Source: Actinomycetota bacterium
Lineage (GTDB): Bacteria > Actinomycetota > Acidimicrobiia > Acidimicrobiales > Ilumatobacteraceae
Length of the DNA: 32,222 nucleotides
Reading direction: 5' to 3'
Assembly: GCA_026393585.1 (NCBI GenBank)
Contig: JAPKZV010000109.1
Coordinates: 1 to 32,222 of the forward strand
In this document: piece by piece, positions 1-8,311 of the stretch
Layout of the letters: each line of letters begins with the position of its first letter
Numbering within the stretch: the stretch's first letter is position 1
Notes under the pieces: model-generated
The model's input: the letters and a program-made list of their open reading frames with translations, nothing else
Told to the model about the DNA's origin: nothing
Database searches by the model: none
Program-made: the position numbers and the translations under genes

Positions 1-204
1 TTGGTGAAAGAAAAAGGTCAACTGCAGCAATATGTGCAAGAAGTGGGGAAGTTGAGCAACATCACCTTTGTGGGCCGCTTGGGAACATATCGTTATCTCG
101 ATATGGACGTCACAATTCACGAAGCACTTGGTGCAGTGCGAGCATTGCTCACTGCTTGGGAAAATGACTCTGCAGTTTCGCCCTTCTCGGTGGACCCACT
201 CTGA
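1..204 (+). CDS. glf: UDP-galactopyranose mutase, C-terminal fragment (truncated by window start)
   Basis: C-terminal motif GRLGTYRYLDMDVTIHEAL typical of UDP-galactopyranose mutase; followed by a GlfT2-like gene with a 1-nt stop/start overlap (TGATG). Confidence 0.85.
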   Translation: MVKEKGQLQQYVQEVGKLSNITFVGRLGTYRYLDMDVTIHEALGAVRALLTAWENDSAVSPFSVDPL

Positions 205-1985
205 TGTCTGTTGCAGCATTCCCCGATATCAACCTGTTGCAGCGCATTTTGCCAGCGCGCGCCGACACGCTCGAGCCACCGCTTTACGAGCGCATTGCGG
301 GCAATGTGCAAAGCTTCGATACCTACTTTGGTGTCTTCCCCGCAGCACGCTGGCGACGCAAATCGGCTGTGAATGCGTTGCATGTAGTACTTGAAGTGTC
401 GGGGCCATGCGAAATTGAAATTGTGGCAGTGAAGCGCCTCAAAGAGAGCATTGTTCTTACACATGTTGCACAAAGTGCCGGTGTAGTAAACCTGCGTGTG
501 TGTGATCTGCAAGACACCACAGTCGATTCGTACTACGTCAGCGTTCGTCGCAATAGCGACAATGGCGGGCGTCTTGTGACCGGTGGTTGGTATTCAGGTG
601 CGGCCCCGTTGCGTGAAGTACGCATGAATGCGGTCATCACCACGTTTAATCGCCAGCCTTACGTACTTGCCAACGTCGAGCGGATGCGTCAACTCATTAC
701 TGAAGTGCCAAGCATCGAACAATCTTTCCGCGCCACCATTGTCGACAACGGGCGCAACTTAGAAGTTCCAGTAAGCACAGGCATGAGCCCAACACTTATT
801 CCTAACCCGAACTTGGGTGGCGCGGGTGGATTTGCGCGAGGTCTTATTCATGCGCGCAACGATGGATGGACCACCCATGTGTTGTTCATGGACGACGATA
901 TTTCACTTGAAGTGGAATCGTTAGTACGTACCATTGCGATGTTCCGTTATGCCACAGACGACAAGCTCTGTATTCATGGGGCCATGATCTCGGAAGAGAT
1001 TCCCTGGATGCAGTTTGAAGCTGGCGCACACTATGCATGGCGGTACACGTATCCGCTGCGTGCAGTTGGTCGTGAAGACGACCTGCGCGATCGCATCACA
1101 GTGCTAGCCGATGAGCTTGAGCCGAAGTTTGAATACACCGCCTGGTGGTATACCGCGTTCCCTATTGCAGTTGGCAAAGAGAACCCAGTACCAGTCTTCG
1201 TGCGTGGTGACGACGTTGCCTTTGGCCTCATGCACACTGGCGAACACAGCATCACCATGAAAGGTGTTGCAGTGTGGCATGCCGACTTTGCCCTCAAAAA
1301 CGGGCCAATGACTCTGTACTACGAAACCCGCAACATGTTGTTGGTAGAAACATTGGTCTACGACCAGCACAAGTGGTATCACACGGCATATCGCACGTTG
1401 TCGTTTGGGTTCCGCAACATTTTCTCACTGCGCTATGCCAGCTTGGAATACATGTTGAAAGGTCTCGACCACTATTTAGAAGGTCCCGATTTTTGGCGCA
1501 ATGTCGACCATGCGGCAATGCACGATGAAGTGCGCGTATGCCCCGAAGAAAAAGCTGGACCACTGAACGCTGAACTCAGCGCAATTCAAATTCCTGCTGG
1601 TATTCCCAAGCCCATTCGTCTCATTGGCTTTATTGCTGCAGTACCACTTGTTGGTGGTTACATATTGCCGCAGTGGTTGCGTTCCAAAAAGATGGGTGTT
1701 GCCCCCATCAACTCACGCGCGGTGGGCTTAGCTACGCGCCGTAACAGTATTTTGCATCGCCATCCACGCCTCGATGAGGGTTACGTGTTGGTGCGCGACA
1801 CACCACGTTTCTGGCGCGATATGAAGGCCTTGCGTGTATCGCTCATGCGTTTGCGTCGCGATTACCCACGCTTGAAGCGTGAATACCGTGCGTATTACCC
1901 CGAGATGGTGAGCGATGAAGCGTGGGCACAGCGCTTTGGTGTTTCTATAGACGATCTGCGGTCGTCATCAACGCCAGCCAAGTAG
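204..1985 (+). CDS. glfT2: GlfT2-like galactofuranosyltransferase (GT2 family)
   Basis: 593 aa; N-terminal domain then GT2 core with FMDDDI (DxD-type), TAWWYTAFP, VRGDD and VWHADF motifs matching GlfT2 layout; adjacent to glf. Confidence 0.88.
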   Translation: MSVAAFPDINLLQRILPARADTLEPPLYERIAGNVQSFDTYFGVFPAARWRRKSAVNALHVVLEVSGPCEIEIVAVKRLKESIVLTHVAQSAGVVNLRVCDLQDTTVDSYYVSVRRNSDNGGRLVTGGWYSGAAPLREVRMNAVITTFNRQPYVLANVERMRQLITEVPSIEQSFRATIVDNGRNLEVPVSTGMSPTLIPNPNLGGAGGFARGLIHARNDGWTTHVLFMDDDISLEVESLVRTIAMFRYATDDKLCIHGAMISEEIPWMQFEAGAHYAWRYTYPLRAVGREDDLRDRITVLADELEPKFEYTAWWYTAFPIAVGKENPVPVFVRGDDVAFGLMHTGEHSITMKGVAVWHADFALKNGPMTLYYETRNMLLVETLVYDQHKWYHTAYRTLSFGFRNIFSLRYASLEYMLKGLDHYLEGPDFWRNVDHAAMHDEVRVCPEEKAGPLNAELSAIQIPAGIPKPIRLIGFIAAVPLVGGYILPQWLRSKKMGVAPINSRAVGLATRRNSILHRHPRLDEGYVLVRDTPRFWRDMKALRVSLMRLRRDYPRLKREYRAYYPEMVSDEAWAQRFGVSIDDLRSSSTPAK

Positions 1986-4320
1986 CTCGGTTTACGTTGC
2001 CCGTAGCGGGCAATTTTGCGCGTTGTTGGAACTGCTTCACGTAGTACACCGTGGGGCCGTCGTAATAGCCAGAAGTTTTCAAGGTCGTTTTCAGTACACG
2101 ATTCAGTGTTGCTTGAAGCACTTTCACCGACGGATGCTGAGTGCCAAGGCGCAACACAGATGTGCGTGGCTTTTTGTCGAGGCCAAGACTTTTCCACACT
2201 TCAACGTCGACAATGCCATCAACCGGAAGCGCCATGGCGGTTTCATACCTCATCACGAGCGACCTTGTGCTCTTGCCGAAAATGCCATCGGTAGGAATCG
2301 CTTTTTTCTTCAGCTTGAACGCGGTGTTCAACGACTTCTGTACCAATTTCACCATGTCGCCTCTGTGGTTGGCGCGCAGTGGTAAACCAATCACCACATC
2401 GGGAGCGCCTGGCGTTTGGGGGAGTAGACCCTGAGTGCGTAGTGCATCGAGTTGTGCACGAATGTACAACGCAAACTCGGTTTGGCCTGTTGCCGTGAGG
2501 TGCACATTGTCGTTCTTCACAAACCAACGCCACCTTGGAGTGTCAGATGAATATGTATTCCAGTCGAGCAGGGTGACGTTTGGGTATGTTGCAGCGATCC
2601 TGGCGAGTGCTGCATTCGATATGTCATACCCGGCTGTTGTGCGTCGCGTAGACATGTTGATGAAAATGATTCTCTGCACGCCTTTGGCGGTGAGAGCAGC
2701 AACGACTTGGTCGGCTTCGGCGCCAAACGTGCTCGATGAATCGTTGTAGCCCAGTTGAATGACAGCGATTGCCGGTGTCTTATCTGCAGGTAATGAGTTG
2801 ATGATGGTAATTCCGTCAGGCGTTCCTGTGCATGAAGCGCCAATCAGGCATCGTGAACTCAATGCTTGATAATCAACATTGGGGTATGCCGGGCGAACAA
2901 TGCTGTTGAACTCAGAAGTAATACTTTCTCCAACCGAGTCACCAATAAACAACATTGGCCCGACCACTGTTGACGTTGCCGTCGAGCCGTACACGGGAGT
3001 GGTCTCGTACCACGGAGAACGCAGGTCGAATGCCGATTTGAAATCCCATCCACTCATACTCACTTCGCCTGCTGTGCCGGAAATGGTGACCTTGGTTGCG
3101 TAGCCGTTCCAGTCGCTTCCCAGCCCGTCGTGGGTGGTGACAACCGAGAGCAGCACACCGATGCTGGGATATTTCTTTTGAATACTCTGAGCATCGATCA
3201 CTGCACTCCAATTGAGGTCAGATGAATCGGCCGCAATGTCGCCATCGTCAACACGCATGGGGAAAGTAGTGCCGGCTGTGCGGCCACCGTTCGACGAAGT
3301 GAACTCAGTACTCACCACGCCACCTTTTGCGGTACGCATAATGAATCCACTGGTGTCGCTAATGGCAGTGTTGGTGCGCATGTCTTCCAAAACCGCAATA
3401 GGGCGGCCTATTTTCTCGCGAAGTGCTGCACCGCCGTACACCTGGCACGATTGCGTGTCGCAGGTTTTAGCGTAGCTATAGCGCTTTTGGCCAAGGGAAT
3501 AAGAACGTGCTGCAACTGCTTGCGCACGTAGTGCATTCATTCCGGCTCCACCGGCAAGGTCTCCCCAAGACGCAGGGGATTCACGAGGAACTACTCCACG
3601 CAAGTAGTCGTCGAGTTTCACCAGGTTGACGGTGCGATTTTCTTTGTCGGTTCCATTCACGGCACGAATAGTTCCGCGGTAGTAACGCGTGGCACCGGCT
3701 GGTTCACATATGCCAATTGCATCATTCGGCATCACTGCTGCAGATGCATCGTTGCTGAGAGTTGTTGAAACATTTGTGGGGCCAGCAATATCGGCAACGA
3801 GAACGAACTTATTTGCGACGGGGTCAGATTGCTCAGCAACACAAGTTGGTGTGGTGCTTCCCCAAACACGATACGTGCCCACAGTGCCTGCAATCTCGCG
3901 CACTACAAGCGCCGCCCATTTGCGACCCGGCACAGGGTCGTTCTCAAGAAGGAGAGAAGCATTTTCCGACACCATTGCTGTTTGTTTGTTATCGAGGGCG
4001 GTGAGTCGCACGCTCATGACGCCGTTTGGTGTGAGACCCGCATCTGCATCGGTGAGTGGCGACAACGTTGTGCCGCCGTAGTAGAAGTCGAGAATTTCTT
4101 GCCAGGTTTTGTTGTAGGTGGTGGCCCAGCCGAGTGCGCCGTACTGGCTCATGCCGCGCCCATGACCATTTCCTTTGCCGTTCACCAAAATTGATGCAGG
4201 GGGTTGGCCTGCAAGATCTTCAGCAAATGCAGGGGGAGTGGGTACCGCGAAGAGGAAGGTGCTCAACAAGACCACCGCAACACTGATGCGACGAAGTTGA
4301 GTTGAGGACGCGTGAATCAT
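1945..4320 (-). CDS. Secreted SpoIID/LytB-domain protein fused to SGNH/GDSL hydrolase and two C-terminal peptidoglycan-binding domains
   Basis: 791 aa; signal peptide (MIHASSTQLRRISVAVVLLSTFLFAVPTPPAFA); SpoIID region (GHGRGMSQYGALGWA...DDYLRGVVPRE...LRAQAVAARSY); SGNH blocks (LFIGDSVGES, IQLGYND, DNVHLTATGQ); two PG_binding_1-like repeats (RGDMVKLVQKSLN..TDGIFGKSTRSLV; PSVKVLQATLN..YYDGPTVYYVKQFQQ). GGAGG SD upstream of ATG. Confidence 0.88.
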   Translation of the reverse strand: MIHASSTQLRRISVAVVLLSTFLFAVPTPPAFAEDLAGQPPASILVNGKGNGHGRGMSQYGALGWATTYNKTWQEILDFYYGGTTLSPLTDADAGLTPNGVMSVRLTALDNKQTAMVSENASLLLENDPVPGRKWAALVVREIAGTVGTYRVWGSTTPTCVAEQSDPVANKFVLVADIAGPTNVSTTLSNDASAAVMPNDAIGICEPAGATRYYRGTIRAVNGTDKENRTVNLVKLDDYLRGVVPRESPASWGDLAGGAGMNALRAQAVAARSYSLGQKRYSYAKTCDTQSCQVYGGAALREKIGRPIAVLEDMRTNTAISDTSGFIMRTAKGGVVSTEFTSSNGGRTAGTTFPMRVDDGDIAADSSDLNWSAVIDAQSIQKKYPSIGVLLSVVTTHDGLGSDWNGYATKVTISGTAGEVSMSGWDFKSAFDLRSPWYETTPVYGSTATSTVVGPMLFIGDSVGESITSEFNSIVRPAYPNVDYQALSSRCLIGASCTGTPDGITIINSLPADKTPAIAVIQLGYNDSSSTFGAEADQVVAALTAKGVQRIIFINMSTRRTTAGYDISNAALARIAATYPNVTLLDWNTYSSDTPRWRWFVKNDNVHLTATGQTEFALYIRAQLDALRTQGLLPQTPGAPDVVIGLPLRANHRGDMVKLVQKSLNTAFKLKKKAIPTDGIFGKSTRSLVMRYETAMALPVDGIVDVEVWKSLGLDKKPRTSVLRLGTQHPSVKVLQATLNRVLKTTLKTSGYYDGPTVYYVKQFQQRAKLPATGNVNRATWLALMTTADRL

Positions 4321-4354
4321 GTTCCTCCAAAGGGTAGTTGTGCGGACATGATGA

Positions 4355-5314
4355 TTATCGGCAGATCCCCCCTCCCCCTTGAGTGTTCTCGGCGCCGTAT
4401 GTCACGTTTTTTGCGACATTTTGCGCCGAGAAACCTCTTTGGAGGTGTGAAGCGACGAGTTTTGGCTCAAAAGCAATCTGCCGGAAAGAAAAGCGCCACA
4501 CCGTGTATCCCAAAGATTGCAATTCCGCATCGCGTAGACGGTCATTTTCAAAAGCATCGCGAGTCGACCCGTGATAGGTAAAACCATCACATTCCACAAT
4601 TGCTCGATACTGCCGCCAGAGAAAATCAACACGGTAATTGCCAACTTGAGCTTGAAATTCAAATGGAGGCAACTTGTTCATGAAACAAAGAGACAACATT
4701 TTTGCTTCCAAAACACTTTCGGGTTGTGCAGTGTCGAGGTCCCATTTATTCAAGAGATTTTTCAACTGCGTAATGCCGGGGCGACCTTGTTTTGCGTGAA
4801 GGAACAGTTGTCGCCATGCAGATTGGATAGTGAATTGATCGGCAACTAAGAAATGTTCAAGCACGCGGTGGGCAAGTGCGGGGTTCCATGCGCAGGTATC
4901 GAGCAGCGTACGAAATGGCGAAGTAGAGGGAATTCCTTGCGTGTCGATAGGGGAAAGGTCATAAGTATCAATTGGACGATGCACGACCGCGCCAACAAGT
5001 TTGCGATGAAGTGGCCGCGTGGGGCTCAGAATATGGATGGGTTCAATGAACGGAAGCGATACTCCATGTAGCCAAGCCGCAGTTGCTCCTCCCGCCATCG
5101 CATCTTTCCCAGATGCACGAACTGCAGCAGCAATACGTTGTTCTGGTGACTGCTGCGTGTTGGTGACCGCGCCAATTCCAGGCTGGAGAATAGAGAGATA
5201 GCCACGATGAACTGCGCGACTCCAAGAAGAGCGAGAAACGTGAGCAGGAACGACTTCGCCGTGGGCGATGAGGCCGAATTGATCTGCGAATTGCTGAAGT
5301 GTGTTGTGGTACAT
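4355..5314 (-). CDS. DUF559-domain (Vsr-like PD-(D/E)XK) nuclease with N-terminal AbiEi-like winged-helix region
   Basis: 319 aa; N-terminal AbiEi-type pattern (GEVVPAHVSRSSWSRAVHRGYLSILQPGIG...AAWLHGV); C-terminal DUF559 core VDFLWRQYRAIVECDGFTYH...DRLRDAELQSLGYTVWRFSF. Confidence 0.85.
   Translation of the reverse strand: MYHNTLQQFADQFGLIAHGEVVPAHVSRSSWSRAVHRGYLSILQPGIGAVTNTQQSPEQRIAAAVRASGKDAMAGGATAAWLHGVSLPFIEPIHILSPTRPLHRKLVGAVVHRPIDTYDLSPIDTQGIPSTSPFRTLLDTCAWNPALAHRVLEHFLVADQFTIQSAWRQLFLHAKQGRPGITQLKNLLNKWDLDTAQPESVLEAKMLSLCFMNKLPPFEFQAQVGNYRVDFLWRQYRAIVECDGFTYHGSTRDAFENDRLRDAELQSLGYTVWRFSFRQIAFEPKLVASHLQRGFSAQNVAKNVTYGAENTQGGGGICR
4383..4435. repeat. Palindromic repeat copy 1 (left arm of inverted pair flanking the DUF559 gene)
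   Basis: GTGTTCTCGGCGCCGTATGTCACGTTTTTTGCGACATTTTGCGCCGAGAAACC; 44/53 identical to the reverse complement of 5359-5411; perfect 10-bp terminal stem TTCTCGGCGC(4386-4395)/GCGCCGAGAA(4423-4432); lies inside the 3' end of the DUF559 ORF. Confidence 0.92.
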
Positions 5315-5358
5315 ACCTGACTGTGTGCATTAGTCACATGAGAGCGCCATAAATTTTG

Positions 5359-5411
5359 GTTTCTCGGCGCGTTTCGTCACGAAAAGCGGGACATACGGCG
5401 CCGAGAACACT
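5359..5411. repeat. Palindromic repeat copy 2 (right arm of inverted pair flanking the DUF559 gene)
   Basis: GGTTTCTCGGCGCGTTTCGTCACGAAAAGCGGGACATACGGCGCCGAGAACAC; 10-bp terminal stem 5362-5371/5399-5408 identical to copy 1; 24 bp upstream of hom start. Confidence 0.92.
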
Positions 5412-5435
5412 AAAAGTGGGTTATAGCCTGAAGGG

Positions 5436-6722
5436 ATGAAGCAAGAGGTGCGTTTAGGCGTTATTGGTGTGGGAAATGTCGGAGCGGCATTTATCAACCT
5501 TGTTCACGAACGTGCCGAAACAATCACCCAGCGCACAGGCATCACTTTGGTGGTGACCCGAGCCTCGGTTCGCGATATTTCACGTGCTCGTGGCGTGTCG
5601 CTCGACGCGAAAGCATTCACCACGAACCCGCTCGACGTGGTCAATGACCCCAATGTCGATGTTGTGGTGGAACTCATGGGCGGAATTGAGCCCGCTCGCG
5701 ACCTCATCACCCAAGCACTGGGCAAAGGTAAGCCAGTGGTCACGGCAAATAAAGCACTCCTTGCTGAGCATGGCGCAGAACTTTTTGCTGCTGCCGACGC
5801 CGCAGGCGTTGACCTTCTCTTTGAAGCTGCAGTTGCTGGTGGCATTCCATTCATTCGTCCGTTGCGTGAAAGCTTGCGTGGCGAACCTATTCGCCGTGTA
5901 ATGGGCATTGTGAATGGCACCACAAACTTTATTTTGACGAAGATGACAGAAGAGGGCGCCGACTACGCAGCAGTTCTTGCTGAAGCTCAAGCCTTGGGTT
6001 ATGCCGAAGCCGACCCCACTGCCGATGTTGAAGCATTCGATGCGGCAGCGAAGTGTGCAGTGATTGCAAGCATTGCATTTGGTGCCAACGTCACTTCACA
6101 CGATGTTCATCGCGAAGGAATTACTACGGTTACAGCGGCCGATATTGCTGTGGCAAAACGACTTGGCTATGTAGTGAAGTTGCTTGCCATTGCGGAAATT
6201 GATGCAGATTCGCAAGAACTTGCCGTGCTCGTGCACCCTGCAATGGTGCCGCTCAACCACCCACTAGCCAGCGTGCGCGAGGCCTATAACGCCGTGTTTG
6301 TCGAGGGCGATGCAGTGGGGTCGCTGATGTTCTACGGCCGCGGTGCCGGCGGCAGCCCAACGGCAAGTGCGGTACTGGGCGACACTATTGACGCTGCAGT
6401 GAACTTGAAAAAAGGTACGCACGCCATGCTGGGTTCGTTCTCGAAACCTCGCTTCACCGCAATAGATAAAACGCACAGCGAATACATGCTGGCACTTGAA
6501 GTGCTCGACCAGCCAGGTGTTTTACACAGCATTACTGGCGTGTTTGCGCAAAATGGCGTGAGTATTCGCACAGCCGAACAAGAAGGCATTGGCGAAAATG
6601 CACGTCTTGTTTTCATTACACACCTTGCCCAAGAAGCGTCGGTCCAAAAGTGTTTGCGCGATTTCGCAGGTCTTGCAGTAGTCAAACGATCGGGCGACTT
6701 CATTCGAGTTGTAGGGCAATAA
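5436..6722 (+). CDS. hom: Homoserine dehydrogenase with C-terminal ACT domain
   Basis: 428 aa; LGVIGVGNVGAAF Rossmann motif, VVELMGGIEPA, VTANKALLA, NGTTNFIL; ACT domain (DQPGVLHSITGVFAQNGVSI). Confidence 0.96.
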   Translation: MKQEVRLGVIGVGNVGAAFINLVHERAETITQRTGITLVVTRASVRDISRARGVSLDAKAFTTNPLDVVNDPNVDVVVELMGGIEPARDLITQALGKGKPVVTANKALLAEHGAELFAAADAAGVDLLFEAAVAGGIPFIRPLRESLRGEPIRRVMGIVNGTTNFILTKMTEEGADYAAVLAEAQALGYAEADPTADVEAFDAAAKCAVIASIAFGANVTSHDVHREGITTVTAADIAVAKRLGYVVKLLAIAEIDADSQELAVLVHPAMVPLNHPLASVREAYNAVFVEGDAVGSLMFYGRGAGGSPTASAVLGDTIDAAVNLKKGTHAMLGSFSKPRFTAIDKTHSEYMLALEVLDQPGVLHSITGVFAQNGVSIRTAEQEGIGENARLVFITHLAQEASVQKCLRDFAGLAVVKRSGDFIRVVGQ

Positions 6723-6725
6723 CTC

Positions 6726-8120
6726 ATGCAGTACGTATCAACTCGTGGCACTGCGCCCGTCCTCTCGTTTGCCGATGCTGTACTTGCTGGTCTTGCCACC
6801 GATGGTGGTTTGTACGTTCCGCAACAGTGGCCGTCTGCTCCAGACACCTTGACCACCGACTACGCATCGCTCGCAGCGTCGGTGATGGCGCCATTTATGG
6901 GCGACGAAATTGATGCAAAAACATTGCAGAAACTGTGTAGCACTGCATATTCCACATTTCGCGACCCGCGTGTCACTCCGCTTGTTCCATTGGAAGCCAA
7001 TCACTGGATGTTGGAACTTTTCCACGGCCCGACCTTGGCGTTCAAAGATGTGGCTCTGCAGTTCTTAGGCCAATTGTTTGACTTGCTTCTTGAGCAACGT
7101 GACGAGCACATCACCATTGTTGGAGCAACAAGTGGCGATACCGGTAGTGCAGCAATTGATGGCGTGAAAAATTGTTCACGCGTAAAAATTGTCATTCTCT
7201 ATCCAGAGGGTCGCGTGAGCGACGTGCAGCGACGCCAAATGACCACAGTGAATTCACCCAATGTGAAAACACTTGCGGTGAATGGAACCTTCGACGATTG
7301 CCAAGACCTCGTCAAGGCAATGTTCAACAACCAAAAGTTCCGTGAACAACAACGCCTGTCGGCAGTGAACTCCATCAACTGGGCACGCATCATGGCCCAA
7401 GTGGTGTACTACTTCTCTGCAGCGCAGCAATTGGCCTCTAGTGGTGTTTCCATTAGCAATGGCGTTTCTTTCAGTGTTCCCACCGGCAACTTCGGCAACG
7501 TTTTGTCGGGTTGGATTGCGCGACAAATGGGCGCACCTATTCATCAACTCATCGTTGGCTCAAATTCCAACGATATTTTGACGCGCTTTTTTGCCACACA
7601 AGAGATGCGCGCACAAAGCGTGCTGCCAACGCTGAGCCCGAGCATGGATATTCAAGTGTCGTCAAACTTCGAACGGTTGCTTTTTGAAATGAACAACCGC
7701 GATGGTGCACGCACTGCCGACCAGTTGGGTCGCTTTCGTTCTGAAGGTGTATTTGCAGTGAGCCCTGAGCAGTACAACACCTGGCTTGCACCGGTCTTTC
7801 GTGCAGCACGATGTGACGATGCAACAACGCTGGAAGTCATTCGTGATGTGTTTGAAAAAACTGGGCAGCTCATCGACCCGCACACTGCGGTGGGTGTGTT
7901 CGGTGCGCGTCAGCATCAGTCAGTCGATATTCCCATGGTCACTTTGGCAACTGCTCATGCAGCGAAGTTCCCCGATGCAGTAGAAAAAGCAACGGGGAGC
8001 CGGCCGTCGTTGCCCGCGCATCTTGCAGACCTCTTTGACCACGAGGAATATGTGACCGCGGTCGAAAACGACCTGGAAGCGGTACAAAATGCCGTTACTC
8101 GGTTCACTGCCGGCGCTTAA
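6726..8120 (+). CDS. thrC: Threonine synthase (long form)
   Basis: 464 aa; YVSTRG, ATDGGLYVP, HGPTLAFKDVALQ, GATSGDTGSAA, VNSINWARIMAQ; directly downstream of hom. Confidence 0.95.
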   Translation: MQYVSTRGTAPVLSFADAVLAGLATDGGLYVPQQWPSAPDTLTTDYASLAASVMAPFMGDEIDAKTLQKLCSTAYSTFRDPRVTPLVPLEANHWMLELFHGPTLAFKDVALQFLGQLFDLLLEQRDEHITIVGATSGDTGSAAIDGVKNCSRVKIVILYPEGRVSDVQRRQMTTVNSPNVKTLAVNGTFDDCQDLVKAMFNNQKFREQQRLSAVNSINWARIMAQVVYYFSAAQQLASSGVSISNGVSFSVPTGNFGNVLSGWIARQMGAPIHQLIVGSNSNDILTRFFATQEMRAQSVLPTLSPSMDIQVSSNFERLLFEMNNRDGARTADQLGRFRSEGVFAVSPEQYNTWLAPVFRAARCDDATTLEVIRDVFEKTGQLIDPHTAVGVFGARQHQSVDIPMVTLATAHAAKFPDAVEKATGSRPSLPAHLADLFDHEEYVTAVENDLEAVQNAVTRFTAGA

Positions 8121-8168
8121 TTCTCGCTGAGCGTTGCAACAAGTTCCCCAGGTGGCTATGGTGGTTAC

Positions 8169-8186
8169 ATCTCGGGTTGCCGAGAT
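8169..8186 (+). promoter_or_regulatory. Hairpin ATCTCGG-GTTG-CCGAGAT in thrC-rho intergenic region (rho leader or thrC 3' structure)
   Basis: Perfect 7-bp stem with 4-nt loop read directly; no trailing U-tract, so not a classical intrinsic terminator. Confidence 0.5.
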
Positions 8187-8311
8187 TGATTTCCGAAGCG
8201 GCGTCCCGCTCCCGCTCATTACTGCTTTTGCGGTGTATCGGCGCGAAATCTCGTGAACATTCACTTATTTCGCCGTGATGACCTGAACGCACATGAGAAG
8301 GCATATGAAAG

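Noticed and set aside
4383-5411. Classical IS element or transposon
   Set aside because: No transposase, and no clear target-site duplication outside the repeats (left flank ...CCCTTG, right flank TAAAAG...); described instead as a palindrome-flanked nuclease cassette.
6332-6856. 174-aa minus-strand ORF across hom/thrC junction
   Set aside because: Antisense to two confidently identified genes and Cys/Ser/Thr-rich low-information sequence.
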